Source: Sipunculus nudus (Eukaryota > Annelida > Sipuncula > Golfingiida > Sipunculidae). From it: DNA of 64,000 nt. A model generated the notes under the pieces. It was not told the DNA's origin, did no database searches, and saw only the letters and a list, made by a program, of their open reading frames with translations. Below, one piece after another: positions 10,701 to 23,018 of this stretch. The DNA is taken from assembly GCA_026874595.1 (NCBI GenBank), contig CM049315.1:67401916-67465915 (forward strand). The letters run 5' to 3'. The stretch's first letter is position 1. Each line of letters starts with the position of its first letter. A program made the translations under genes and the position numbers.

Positions 10701-12048
10701 TAAAATGTGAATTCAAGTCAGTGACTGTGACATTTTACATTGTGCACCCATTGAGACACATCCTAATAAGTTGTATGTCCAAACAAAATGTGCAATAAAA
10801 CCTTGACCACCAGGGCACACTATATAAACAAATGGCCTGTAGTCCATTTTACATAGACACTTTGCAATACAATACAATATTACTTACATCAAAGGCATAA
10901 AACAATCACATAAAAGTTTTAATAATATATCTGACATTACACAACCATAAACTGAACTGCACACTCAAGAATAAAAAGAACTTTTTCACTGTAAACGTTG
11001 CTTTACTGAAGTTCAGAATTCATACATATATAGTTGCAAATTTATTTTCATATATTCAGAATGAGATCCAATGTAAAGACTTGTATATTTTAAACTTTAT
11101 TCTAGTAAACTATAAACATTTGTACCAATTAAACCAGCTGAGGGAAACTCAATTTGTAAAGTGTATACGGAACTTTGTTTTAGACTTTTTTAAATGAATT
11201 GATGGCAAGAGAAAAATTCTGCAGGGGGTGTCGGTGCTGTATATTTTATCTCACACCTATAGACTGCATATGATTTCAGAAAGGTTTTTAACCCAGAAAT
11301 TACAGGGCTTGTATCAATTTGTTTACAAACCAGAATGTAAAAAAATAAACAAACGTTTCCATACCCTTGAAACTCGCAGAAGTCATAATTTAGACTCAAC
11401 CAAAATATATCCTCAATGTTCTCACTCAGACACCGATGAATCTAACACTAGCAGAGAGATCTCTTTCACCTTCAGTATGACCTTTGCAGCCTGGGCCAGT
11501 GGATAAGGAAGGGGGCTCTAAGGGTCACTGTATATCATAAGGCTGGAGCGGGTTTATGTATAACTTACAGACTGGGTGTCGGCCTGCCCAGCCCTTCAGT
11601 CCTGCCATCCATCAAGAGAAGTCATTTATCTGCACCATGTCATCTGACTTGGTCAATTCATCTCAAACCCTTAATACTTCAGAACTGAATCACAGCAACT
11701 ATATTCCCATTCTCTCTCATTTTATTATATATATGCAATATATACAAAGACAACCCCTGAGAAATTATACCTTGAAATCATTACAATTCTGCATTTACTG
11801 CAGGAAAGGTTACACCTACTCATATTTTGTATGTGCACAATTCTTTGTTGTCACAAAAGCTTGGCAAGCAGAGTAGAAATAGAGCTTATGGGTAAAGAGG
11901 ACAAAGACATCAACCCATGTTAATTTGTTATTCCACCAAGTTCTTTAATATCTTTAATATCAGAAGAGCTTTCAGCAAAGTTCATCAGTCTGCAAAAGTC
12001 AAAACAATTCTTCCGGATCCACCCTATTTTTCTTGTTCAACAGAAAAA
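10701..12048. other. No gene or repeat recognised
   Basis: AT-rich unique DNA. Open frames at 11228-11506 and 11556-11876 (+) have no recognisable domain and no coding-like composition. Confidence 0.5.
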
Positions 12049-12307
12049 TTAATGTGGACTGTATCAATGTTAAACCCTTCCACAAAACTACAGTTGAACC
12101 TATCTGAAAGACCACTGTCTTAAAAGACCACCTGCCTATTAAGACCACCCTTGGGTTAATTGAAAGCATTGGTTATAACTGACCCTTCTAATAAGACCAC
12201 CTGAGAATTAAGACCACTTTTGGCCACCCCCCCCCCCCCCATGGGTGGTCTAATAAAGCAGCTTTCACTGTATATGGAAATCATTTTTCTTCAAATTATT
12301 GTAAAAA
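12049..12307 (+). repeat. Left copy of a ~260-bp direct duplication flanking family C copy 2
   Basis: From TTAATGTGGACTGTATCAAT to CAAATTATTGTAAAAA, this matches 14216-14480 end to end. By hand I count about 15 substitutions in roughly 240 aligned bases, an 8-bp indel and a C-tract length difference. It holds a MITE (12089-12272) plus about 40 bp of left and 35 bp of right flank, so the duplication post-dates MITE insertion. Its right edge meets the start of the family C element. Confidence 0.9.
12089..12272. mobile_element. Tc1/mariner-like MITE with AAGACCAC-rich interior
   Basis: Bounded by TA dinucleotides. The left terminus is TACAGTTGAACCT and the right terminus reads TACAGTGAAAGCT on the minus strand, with TA-CAGT...ACTG-TA as in Tc1/mariner-derived MITEs. 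The interior repeats AAGACCACC about every 20 bp and carries a C14 tract at 12227-12240. At 184 bp it is non-autonomous. Confidence 0.75.
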
Positions 12308-14215
12308 CTAGGTACCCATGGGTCATGGCGCTCAGCTGAAGTTTGAAATTTTTGCAAATGCAAAATTGCAAAATATGCAAAATATTCTATCGTAATGTTT
12401 TTCATTTATATAAGCATATGAGAAGCTAAGAGGAAAGGGGCCCTCCTACTTGGTTATAGTAAAGTTTTAAATATATGATTGCAAACTAATACTCTGACAA
12501 GACTGACATGAAGAAACAGTAAAAGTTTTGAGATACTGTGATGCATATGAAAAATTTACAGATGGACAGGCAAGTGGACAGAATGGACTAATACCTTTAT
12601 TTCACTTTCAAGGGAATAATCAATTTAAGTTTATATATAAGCCTTTTTTTTTAGCATATCAACTTTTTCCATTAATAGTTTTATCTGATTCATTTTTTTT
12701 ATTTACAAGTTTTATAAATTTGTAAAAAAAAAATGAAAATATAAGTTAAAATATTAAATTCTAAGTTGCAATCATTATATATCCAGAGTGTAGTTCATAT
12801 TGGGTCATATTATGCATACACATACATTTTATTATTTTAAAATCACAAATGTTTAAACTGAATTTAAAAGAAAATAATGCTACAACATGGCATCTACAAG
12901 ATTATTCCTTGAATCACTATTAAAAAGTTTTGCAGATTGGAGTTTTCAGTACATGCTTAATTTTATTCACTGAAATAAAATAAAAGATTCAATAAATTTG
13001 ATAAAATAAAAACATCTTTTCAAATAAAGTATACACACTGTTAGTTGAATGAGGGACAAAAAATATCACTGTGTGGATTACTATCTCAGCTATAATTTAT
13101 TACTGGAATTAATAGTCAATTTCACACCTGGTGAAGATTTTACTCTTCTGAAGTAAGGAATTACTTATCTGATGAACATCCACACTTTCAAAGCAATCAC
13201 CACTATGTGGACACAATTAAATGTGCACTTTAATCATTGTAACCCTGGTGGTACAATACAAAATCTAAAATGTAGCATAGCCAAGAATAAAATAAAATAC
13301 AGAAAATTAAAATATTCATCTAGTTAATGCACCATCGGGGGGGGGGGGAGGGGGAGAGGGGGAGTGCAGGGCAGAGGGGAAGCCTGCTATAATAGTAGTG
13401 GCCAAACTGAGCCAAGGCAAGTTGCCTGGGGTGGGTTACATAATGCAAGTGAAGGCTGTACTACCAGGTGGGCTAGATGTAAACAATACTTGACATGGTG
13501 TATGAAAACTTGAATAAAAGCTACTCTTTTCAATCAATTCCTTTGAAATTTCAGACTTTTAAAGAATAAATCCTTATATATATATATGCTGTGAAAATTA
13601 AATCAACAGTGCTTACAGGGAAAAAACGTGCCACTGCCAAAGTTGGACAAAATTTAAGGTATTGATTTTTTATTTATGCTAATAACTTGACAAATTTGCA
13701 AAATTTTAGATCTAATTTTGGGTAAACAATTGAATCTTGATTAAATAAAGTTATATTCTTGAAAAAAAGTCTCCAGCAATTCTCATGTTAGGTGAGTAAA
13801 TATATTTCCTGATTTTTAAAAAAAATTGCATTATATTTTGGTCCATAACTTCAAAATAATACCCAATACTGACCTAATTTTTGGTATGTTCATAGAAAAT
13901 GAATGGAAGAATATGAATACTAAATATGATTAAAAACAGATCAGTGGTTTTGATATAAGGCAGCCTTGAAGTGTAACAATGGCTTTTTTATGGTAAATGG
14001 AGGTTTTCCTTAATATCTCATAGGAACAAAGTCCTAATGACCCAATTTTACGTACTGTAGGAGATTTTGGGGACATCTAATGGTATGCAAAATTTTGGAT
14101 TCGTAGCCCTAATGGTTTTAAAATGTGCCCTGTTAACGGATGGACGGACGAACGGACGGACGACAGACAAAGGACCACGACTATAGCTCAGATGACTTAT
14201 AGTCAGCTGAGCTAA
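12308..14215 (+). mobile_element. Family C dispersed element, copy 2
   Basis: Starts GTACCCATGGGTCATGG, then GCTCAGCTGA; ends CTATAGCTCAGATGAC, then TCAGCTGAGCTAA. The two ends give a perfect 10-bp inverted match (GCTCAGCTGA / TCAGCTGAGC). The 3' ~690 bp align with copy 1. A G12 tract at 13337-13348 corresponds to the G18 of copy 1. The closing block has GGATGGACGGACGAACGGAC. Both edges meet the ~260-bp direct duplication. No reading frame. Confidence 0.75.
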
Positions 14216-14480
14216 TTAATGTGGACTGTATCAATGTTAAACCCCTCCACAAAACTACAGTTGAACCTATCTGAAAGACCACTGTCTTATAAGACCACCT
14301 GTCTACTAAGACCACCCTTTGGTTAACTGAAAGCATTCACACTGGTTATAACTGACCCATCAAATAAGACCATCTGAGAATTAAGACCACTTTTGCCCCC
14401 CCCCCCCCCCCCCATGGGTGGTCTAATAAAGTAAGTTTCACTGTATCTGTAAATCATTTTTATTCAAATTATTGTAAAAA
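14216..14480 (+). repeat. Right copy of the ~260-bp direct duplication
   Basis: Begins immediately after the TCAGCTGAGCTAA end of the family C element and runs to TATTGTAAAAA. It contains the second copy of the MITE and has 'cacactgg' near 14335, which the left copy lacks. Confidence 0.9.
14256..14445. mobile_element. Tc1/mariner-like MITE, duplicated copy
   Basis: Same MITE as 12089-12272, with TA-CAGTTGAACCT and TTTCACTG-TA ends. The C tract is longer here (C18, 14396-14413). The surrounding host bases are shared with the left copy, so it arose by duplication and not by a second transposition. Confidence 0.75.
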
Positions 14481-14997
14481 AAAATACATAAAGACACATA
14501 TGAAAACACTTCCTCCTTGGTAAATTTAACAAAATATGAACACCAAATATTATATAAAAAAAAATCATTCCTGTCTCGATCACCATCTTGTTTCAAACAT
14601 GTGAGTATTTTAGTTAGGGTTTCAGTGCTAACCATGGATATTATGATGAACGTGTTGATTCTTGAGGCGGTAATTTCACCTATGCATTGATGTACCATGA
14701 TAAAACACCAGCAATATAGGAGTCATGCAGAGCTTGAATTTAGCAGTGCACACTGGACACGTTCTTCAACGTTGTTTAACTAAGTTACATATTACTCCTG
14801 TGTTTACCAGTTCTTTATATGAACATACATGTCCAGGTCAGATATATAACAAATCTTGTAAATTCATTTATTTACATGATGAAATGTTCCATTTTAACTT
14901 ATTGTTTAATAGAGAGCATTTTACACAATTGCTGATGGCTTTATTTTGCTTCATTATATCATTTTATGATTTATTCTTTTTTTTTTCATTTTTACAT
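14481..14997. other. No gene or repeat recognised
   Basis: AT-rich unique DNA. Overlapping short open frames on both strands (14438-14698 -, 14725-15120 +) carry no recognisable domain. Confidence 0.5.
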
Positions 14998-15113
14998 ACA
15001 GTCATTATTGTCCTATTTATCCCAGGTATGACCTTGACATGTAATCTGGCACTCTGCATAATCCAGCAAAATTCTTTAATCCTTGATGGTGCCGGATTAA
15101 AGGGGTCAGACAG
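14998..15113. mobile_element. Possible small pogo/Tc1-like MITE remnant
   Basis: TAATCTGGCACTCTGCATAA and GCCGGATTAAAGGGGTCAGA resemble the termini of pogo-type MITEs (CTTTAATCCGGCAC read on the minus strand). The left edge could be TACAGTCATT near 14998, but the right edge reads GACAGTA rather than GACTGTA, so the inverted ends are imperfect. Confidence 0.3.
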
Positions 15114-15608
15114 TATATGAATACTGACATATGTTCCAGTGAATTTATTAAGTTCAGCTTTACTGGTCCAGATGTCTGAATAAACTGGAGCATGCACTGC
15201 ATCACTGGGGCATATCATATGAACTGTGATCTAGCTCAAGATACTGAGAACCCTACGGTTTAAATTGATTAATTATTGTACTTGCACCGTAAATAAATAT
15301 TTAAAAAAAAAGAATTATCCTTGTTATTCAACATCCTTTTTTTTAAATTAAGGCACTTGAGTAACTTTTTAATAGTAGACCTATAGATGTCAATGCAACA
15401 TTTCAACGTCACATATATAATGTGACTTATTTCCTACCCTAACCTTCTTAAATAAACCATTTCTTACTTAATATAAGCTTTTAAGGCTCTACCAAGTCCC
15501 CTTCCTAATTTTCTAATTCATAGTCCAAGCAACAATGTAAAAGAATTTAATCTGCTAAGCTACAGATTTCTGAAGGATAACTGAAGGGTACTATAAATTA
15601 TCAACAGT
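15114..15608. other. No gene or repeat recognised
   Basis: AT-rich unique DNA without supported features. Confidence 0.5.
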
Positions 15609-15933
15609 TAAAGGCCACAAAAATAAAAGGAATGTTTCTCAGTCATTGCCATCACCAATTTAACACTCCCCCCCCCCCTCCCCCCCCATCCATGGTCAAA
15701 AATTTTTATTTTGATTTTCAACTTTCATGAAGATAAAATAATACATTTTTTATAAGATTTCCTTTGTTATATAGTGCTTTTACCTGTTAAGTAAAAAATT
15801 CTATTTTCATGCCTTTCCCTGATCATGTCACATTTTTATCAAAACATAAAAAAAGGTAAAAAATAAAATATAGCCCGCCCACACCGTTTTATGAAAAAAA
15901 AGTGCCTGAGAAGCACACCTTTTTTTTGCCTTA
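15609..15933. mobile_element. Family G MITE with ~35-bp terminal inverted repeats, copy 1
   Basis: The left end reads TAAAGGCCACAAAAATAAAA, then TTTCTCAGTCA. The right end, on the minus strand, reads TAAGGCAAAAAAAAGGTGTG, then CTTCTCAGGCAC. The interior matches 39395-39706: TTTATTTTGATTTTCAA, TTTCCTTTGTTATATAGTGC, ACCTGTTAAG. C tracts at 15668-15687 lie near the left end. About 325 bp, no coding sequence. Confidence 0.75.
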
Positions 15934-16035
15934 TAAAGAAAATTTTACCCTGAATTCATGCATTTGCAGTTTTCAAACCACTTAAAAACATATAAAACCT
16001 ATGCTCTTGCAAAGGACTAGTTCTAACTGTTCTAA

Positions 16036-17393
16036 ATGGCCCCACCATTTTCTATGTATGTTATAAAGCTATCTAAGGGCTGCATTTGTGCAAAAATTTT
16101 TTTCCTGATTGGTCAAACAAGTCTGAAGATATGTGGGTTAATGTGTCAAATCAGACAAACAGATGGACACACTGGAGAGAGGAAAGGTCAGAGGTCAATA
16201 AAGGAATTCGGTCCACCTGTGTTCGCAATGTTCTCTGAAACTGCGTTCCATGTGATACTTTGCTACACCTCATTTTAAAGGTTATTGTTCCCTCAGTGAC
16301 ATGACCAATATTAGAATTATCAATTTTTAATGTACACATCATTTTGAATGATTTTTGTGTGTTTCCTGATATGAGCGCAGGCAATCACCAAAAACAGCCG
16401 AACTGCCTTCAGCAAAGACCAGATTTTTTTTGTGGTCACCTCAATCCCAGAATTTATCCGATTTAAGGACTCCCGTGAATATAAATAACCATGCTTTCAG
16501 TGATGGATTTATGCATGTTTGGGCTGGCACTTTTACAAAGACTGACCAACATGTGTGGTCAGTCAAGGTGAAAAAGAAGACTCCCTTTGGGTCCGCTTCT
16601 GCTACCAATGAGGTAAGCATATTTCCGTTTCTTTCTTCAGGAAAAGTTTCCTTGCCTTAAAACGTACATTTAATTCATCATTCATGTCTTCCTACTCCAA
16701 TTAAATTAGAGGTTAAGGTAAGCTATGTTGAATTAATGTCTTCCTCACATTACCTGTACTTTAAACGTCCAAAAATAGTAACCAGTCAAAGATCATTGAA
16801 AACCGGAGTGCCCCCGCGTCCGATTCCGGTTCGTAAAATAATGTAAACATCACCACTGCCCAGGTCTTCAAGGTCAACATACCGGTGTGTGAATTTCTGA
16901 AGCGACAGGAGGATCACACACGCAGTGTCTCGACGAGGTTATAAGTGTATATGGACGCTATGATGTTTAGGATTCATGTAATGGAGGAGTAAGATGCACT
17001 TAAAAATAAGTGGTGAAATTAAGATACAAACAGCTGGACATGAAAACGTTTGCTGTTCACAGAAGTGTTGTGCCTCAGAGAGGTGCGTGGGTTATTTTAC
17101 AGTCGTGCCAAACCAAGGAAAATCTATATTTTCTTTTTATTCTTGAATAAAAAAAAGACCCAACAATCCTTTCAATTAATACATTTCCCCTACTCCTGTA
17201 AAAAGCCCGGTATACCGGGTTTATCAGCTAGTGCAAAATATTTTGGCACCAGTTCACATGACCCGATAATCATGCAAAGTTTCGGAAAAATCTGTCCAGT
17301 GGTCTCAGAGTTCTATTTCAGAAACGAACACGGCTGCGGCCGCAGAACCTGGTCAAAAACAAAGTATCCGCAAAACTTTGTTTTGGCGGACAC
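16036..17393 (+). mobile_element. Family A element, 5'-truncated copy split by a Helitron-like insertion
   Basis: 16036-16198 matches positions ~925-1075 of copy 1 (CCACCATTTT, GTTATAAAGCTATC, AGAGAGGAAAGGTCAGAGGT). 17232-17393 continues the same element (GGCACCAGTTCACATGACCC, GTTTCGGAAAAATC, then the hairpin GTATCCGCAAAAC / GTTTTGGCGGACAC at 17364-17393). Removing 16199-17231 restores the order found in the intact copy at 25800-25977, so the interruption is an insertion. Confidence 0.8.
16199..17231 (+). mobile_element. Helitron-like non-autonomous element, copy 1
   Basis: The 3' end has a perfect 14-bp palindrome, CCCGGTATACCGGG (17206-17219), then 8 nt and CTAG (17228-17231), followed by a host T. 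This is the classic Helitron 3' layout of hairpin, short spacer and CTRR. The boundaries come from the interrupted family A copy: host A at 16198 and host T at 17232, i.e. insertion between A and T without target duplication. The 5' end reads TAAAGGAATTCGG rather than the canonical TC, so Helitron versus a Helentron-type variant is open. It is 1033 bp with no Rep/helicase coding. A minus-strand copy lies at 28546-29462 and a fragment at 31806-32130. Confidence 0.75.
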
Positions 17394-18593
17394 AATTACT
17401 TGTTTTGCCTTGAGATTTATTTTTAAATTATTTTATTAGACATGTTTACCTTACTCAAAAGAACTCATAATCTAACTTATACTCACTGGAACTGATAATC
17501 AAATAAAATCCTGGCGTCCACTGATGATTGTCAACTGTACTGCCCAATGACAGAAATAGGGGGAAACATAACCTTTACTGCAACAAGCCACAAAGCACTG
17601 AATGGGAAGTGATTGCCCTAGAGTGAGATACTGATAATATTTTGACAAGTAAATTTGAATTGAGCATGCAGTGAAACTATATTTGGCAAAAGTAGCACTC
17701 TTAAAGGACATCCAACTGACGGAAACCGGTGATCATTGATCATTCTGTCAAACAAGCACTTTACGAGAATGGTGGGTATCAGTTAGTAAAGAGTTGTTCA
17801 GCAGACGAGATGCCCCAGGGCGGGACTGATGTCTTTCAAAATCAATGGGTAACCAAGTTAAAACGGGTAACACAGTTATCAATGATCTCATCGGCATTCC
17901 ACATCGCCCAAAACTGTCCAATCACATAAGGAAAACCATGATTCAACCTCGATGTTCTGTGGCAATCCCTGCAGCACTATGTTTTGCGCTAATTGTTCAG
18001 ACCAATGGATTAGTGAAATTGATTTATTGTACAAACTACCATATGTCCAACTTATCAGTGTAAGCAGCGGTGCTGCGGTTTGGTGATTTCCCCTGGCACC
18101 ACTGGGGGCAGCACTTTAGTGTACTTGTGTTATCAAGAGGATCGCCAAACTGGTGGCCTTGTCACATGGGTAGAAATGTAGTTGTATTATCTTTTTGACA
18201 ATCAGGAGGAAGCCCTTGTTACTTTAACATATAGTTATTTCTGTGACACATCAAATTTAAAGCTTCACATTTGACAAGACCAATAATTTTTCCTGTTGAC
18301 ATTATCATACACATTCCGGCTGTACATTTAACATGTATCATTCGCTTGAACATCACAATTAAACAGATACTCAACTGAACAATTGTACAGACCAGCTCAA
18401 CTAACATTGTACCTCTTCCCAGAAGTCTGCTATTTGGGTTCAAACACTGCCAGGTGATTAAACCTCCATGATGATGTTTTCATGAACTTGTTAAATTGTC
18501 AAAGAACCTATTATACACTTGTTTTCAGTGTTTCAATGATTAATGTAATTTTGCAGATATGATCTATTTCATTATAATGACTACATTATGGTA
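17394..18593. other. No gene or repeat recognised
   Basis: AT-rich unique DNA with short accidental open frames only. Confidence 0.5.
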
Positions 18594-18715
18594 GAGTAAA
18601 AAATCACCTATTGACCACCTTGGTGTAGCAACCACCTTCAAATAATGACCACTTCTTCACGGTCCCAATTTGTTCTTGATCTATCAGACCTTGCTTAGAC
18701 GACCACTACAAAAAT
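18594..18715 (+). repeat. GACCACC-motif fragment related to the AAGACCAC MITEs
   Basis: TATTGACCACC, AACCACC, TGACCACTT and GACGACCACTAC occur at roughly 20-bp spacing, as inside the MITEs at 12089 and 14256. Only one side is present. The 114-bp tandem array starts immediately downstream. Confidence 0.4.
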
Positions 18716-18760
18716 GCAACCGCTTTATGAAGGTCCTGTTGGTGGTCTTGTTTTTGAGGT

Positions 18761-19450
18761 TTCACATGTATTTCATTTCTATGATAAGAGGATAGATGAA
18801 AAACTGAACTGTCGGAAAATCAGATTTCTTACATTTTCACAACTTGTCAAGAATCTTTGGAAATGTCATGACCTTTCACATGTATATCATTTCTTTGATG
18901 AGAGAAAAGATGAAAAACTGAACTGTCAGATAACCATATTTCTAACATTTTCACAACTCCGCGTCAAGAATTTTTGGATATCTCAAGATCTTTCACATGT
19001 ATTTCATTTCTATGATGAGAGAAAAGATGAAAATGTGAACTGTCAGATAAACAGATATCTTTCTCTTTACAACTTGTCAAGAATCTTTGGAAATGTCATA
19101 ACTTTCATGAGTTTATCATTTCTATGATGAGAGAAAAGAAGAAAATCTGAACTGTCGGAAAATCAGATTTCTTACATTTTCACAACTTGTCAAGAATGTT
19201 TGGAAATGTCATGACCTTTTACATGTATATCACTTCTTTGACGAGAGAAAAGATGAAAAACTGAACTGTCAGATAACCAGATTTCTTCCTCTTTACAACT
19301 TGTCAAGAATCTTTGGAAATGTCAAGACCTTTTACATGTATATCATTTCTTTGATGAGAGAAAAGATGAAAACCTGAACTGTCAGATAAAAGATATCTTC
19401 CTCTTTACAACTTGTCAAGAATCTTTGGAAATGTCAAGATCTTTTACATA
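18761..19450 (+). repeat. Tandem array, ~114-bp unit, about 6 copies
   Basis: Unit starts (TTCACATGTAT or TTTACATGTAT) fall near 18761, 18875, 18992, 19104, 19219, 19332 and 19444, giving 112-117 bp periods. Each unit has ATGATGAGAGAAAAGATG, CTGAACTGTCAGATAA and CTTGTCAAGAATCTTTGG. Because 114 is divisible by three, an open frame (18714-19127) spans three units with a repeated HFYDERKDEKLNCQ-like peptide. Later units break the frame, so I treat it as non-coding. Confidence 0.85.
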
Positions 19451-22400
19451 TTTAAATTCATGATATTTTTATGTGTACAAACCATGCAGACTATATAATC
19501 GGGAGAAACTGTGCAGGTACTTATGATTTTTACAACAATGGTACTGAATGTTTTTAAGGTACTAAATAACTGTTAACCATGCATTTCCAAGTTCCAGCTT
19601 TTGATCATACTTCAACCAAATTCAATAGTGATATGAGGTCCATCACTAGGCTACAAACTACTGAAGTCCTAAATGTTGTATACTTGATATGGTCAGTGTT
19701 AAGAGTGTGCAGCACACTTTAAAAACATTAAAAATTTAAAATACATGCATCTCTTCAGAAAGGACAAAAGCCCTTATCCCATTTGTATCTATCACTGAGA
19801 ATTCTACATTTTTGCTGAAATCTTTGTTGAGCCATTCCTGTGTCACCATTTGACTACATGATTTGGCCTCCGATTTTAAATTTTGCCAAATGAATGTGTA
19901 CACCCAAAATGCATTGTCGTTGTCATTGCAGTTGCCGCTGACGTCACCAGATAACCATATTAAAGTGTACATAGCTTAAATGCCTAAATTACCAAGCTCC
20001 ATGGACATCAGGACTGAGTCAGCATCCTGTATTGTATTCCTGACAAACAGTGGCACAATTCATGATAACAGTCAGCTGTTATTAAATTTAGTAATATAAC
20101 ACTAACCAATAATGGAATGAAGATAAAAATGGCAGAAAATTAAGTTAGCCCTATTCCTGCTTGGAATATGATCCACTCAAAACATTAGCAAACTTTCATT
20201 GATCAACAAAAGCAAATAAACCAACACAATCAATGTCAGTCAAAAATCACTGGCAAGTCTCAGGAAATCTCTAAAACGCTGCCTGCAAGTGTTTACTCTG
20301 GAACATAGAGAGCTGTCACTGCCGTATAGCACATCAATGCAGCTAAAAAAAGGACCTGTTTAGACCCCTGACAGACGGGAACGACCGCATGATGGCACTT
20401 CATGATGTATGGATGGAAAAAACACCAAAGCCAGACCAGAGTAAACCAATTTGGAGAACATTTGCAGGTACGCCAAAAATGATTTTGACACCAGCGTCTG
20501 GCTGGCTGGTTCCAGCACTGTGTTTTAACAATGTATAACCTTGAATTACCCTGCACTTTCAGTTTTTCAGCTGATTGAGTTTTGGATTCTTTTGGCTGGC
20601 TCCTAGCACCATAAACCCAAATAAAGCTGCTGTTCCCAATCTGTAACACACACCACATCAATGCCTACACCACAGCTAATCTTATGATGGGAGGAGTTCA
20701 CCGAGTCTGTCAGGGTACAGTAACTGTGTGGTAATTTGGTGATCTATGACACCTGCACTGTCTTGATCCACAATGTTCCTGAGCTTTCATCACAGTCCTC
20801 CTCGATTCATCCCATTCATCCCATGCTACGACCATTCATTCATGTCTTCACTTGTACATCACCAGGCGGCAGGGTATTCTTCGGTCAACATTATCAGAAC
20901 AAATAGATCTTTTAAACCTTATTTTTGTCAGTTCTACATGACACACCTCAGTTTAAGAGTATGTTTTGAGTTGAGCTTAATCTATTGGTATGGACTTACT
21001 CCTTAAATGATTAAATTGAAGGTAAAGATTTACTGCATATGAATATATTTCATGGTCTGTCCAGAATTAAGCAGTCACCAACTTTCTCTTTTATTGCTCA
21101 AACAAAAGTATTTATTGCATCATTTCTTATATCTCTTTTCTTTAATTTGTCACTACTGTTGAATATGGCAAAGAATCCAGAATCATGTAACTGCAAAAGG
21201 ACAATGTGAAAAAAGTGAAAACTGATCATGTGGCTGAAATCCTTGAGAAAAGAAAAGAGAATATTTTTCCATTCTAAAATAAAAGTATTTCTGGTTTTTG
21301 TAACATTTCCAAATGAACATAAAATCTGCTCACAGTTGGACATTTTCCAGAATATTAGTTCATGACTGCATAGGTTTTGTACTCTATTGAGTGCGAAGTC
21401 CCAGGAGTTTTACTATTTACACGGCCAGTTTATTCTTCAGAGTGGTTAAACCTGATCTTGTATGGCTTTAATATAAAATATAGTTCTTCTTTTTATTAAG
21501 GGGTTAATTCTTGCTAAATATAATCAGTGACATGTAGTTAAAGATATGATAATAATGATAATTCTTTCGACAAACAATGATGAAATACAAGCACAACTCC
21601 CACTCTTTTAAAAAACACAGGAAATCTGATTACCCTTGGAAACTCATCCTGACAAATTTATCTGAACTACTGGCAGTGAAAAAGTTTGACAAATAAGGCT
21701 CAAGAAACTTCAAGGAGATCCAGCAAACAAGTTCCTGAGAATTGACCCTACAATCTTTCCCCTGTCACAGTGAGTGTATATACAACCTCCTTAACAAAAG
21801 AAATACAGCCTCTCTCAAAAGAATCCTTCTTGGCTTGCTCTCTGACCTTTTGTTTTGTTAGTTCCTTTGGGTATATATCACTTGTCATGAACACAAAAAG
21901 TGGGAAGTCTATTCAACAAAACACGGAGCAAGAAGGTCAGAAAAATTTTCCTCTGTGTAAAACTATACCATGATGTAACTTCTACCCATAACTGTTGTCG
22001 GTAACGCAACAGCCAGATTCATTTTAAATCTTGAAGACATGTACCTGCATCATTTATAGTGCCAAAAAGGTCGAATTCACCTGTGTAAGGTCAAATGTTC
22101 AAATGTCTTCTTTGACTCCGTGGGGAATTTTAATTCAATTAACTGGGCACAGCTGTCACCTTACTCGTAACAATATTAACAATACTTTGCAAAGATTGTT
22201 CTTATTCCTCCAAAGCAACTTTGTGACCTTTATCTCTGTTAACTGACAGACTGACATCAATAAATGCAGAAGTATTTTCACAATGGATGTTACAACTACG
22301 AAATAAAAACAGTTAACCTCCAAATGTATAAAGCAGAGTGACTCCTGGACTTTTGGAATGGCTAGGTTTACAGATTATATCAAAGGATAAAATACCCCTA

Positions 22401-23018
22401 AAAGGCCCAACACCTCCAGGAAGGGAAGAGATTTTTACATCAATACTCCCTCTGATGAATACATTTTGTACATTCCCCAAAGAGCCCTACCTATATATTT
22501 TTTATCCTTCTAAAAAAAAGCAAAGAAGAAATGTTATATATATAAATATTGTATGTAAGCAATTTGTCAGGATATACACTTCCTCTGGATGCTGGGGTTT
22601 ACATGACACAAAGAGAAGATCCTGTTAGCATCATCAATATTAACAGAGTCCTGAGACTTGCTTCAGATAATAAATATTAATTATGTTAGGAAGTTCCTGA
22701 AGGCTGCAAAGCACACTACAGTTTACTGGTAAAGCGGAAAGACAGCTGTAATAACGAGCCGGTCCATCAGTCGGTGACAGAGGACTTGATGGTATTACCT
22801 CACAGCTGTCTGATGACAAAGCTGATATGAAGATGTATTGGATGCAACTCACCCGCTCAAACAGTGGGTTAAAAGGCGATGAACTTACATGTCACATCCC
22901 CTGTGTTCTCTTAACCCCCACACTTAATGTGGACAAACTGGCCTATCACTGGACATGATGTCAAGGCCGGATAATCAAATTTTCACATTGGATCAGGAAA
23001 ACAACACTGGTCCTTCAG
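19451..23018. other. Long unique stretch, no gene recognised
   Basis: About 3.5 kb without a repeat family seen elsewhere in the window. The longest open frame is 20293-20661 on the minus strand (122 codons, W- and C-rich, no domain I know). Composition stays AT-rich. It could be intron or intergenic DNA. Confidence 0.5.

Noticed and set aside
12049-14480. An LTR retrotransposon with 260-bp LTRs
   Set aside because: The flanking repeats contain a MITE and host-like flanks, lack LTR signals, are absent from the other family C copy, and the interior has no gag-pol sequence.
18714-19127. 137-codon gene
   Set aside because: Frame covers only the first three units of a tandem array whose remaining units contain frame breaks.
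20293-20661. 122-codon minus-strand gene
   Set aside because: No domain recognised, unusual W/C content, no promoter or splice context; within the range expected by chance in 64 kb.
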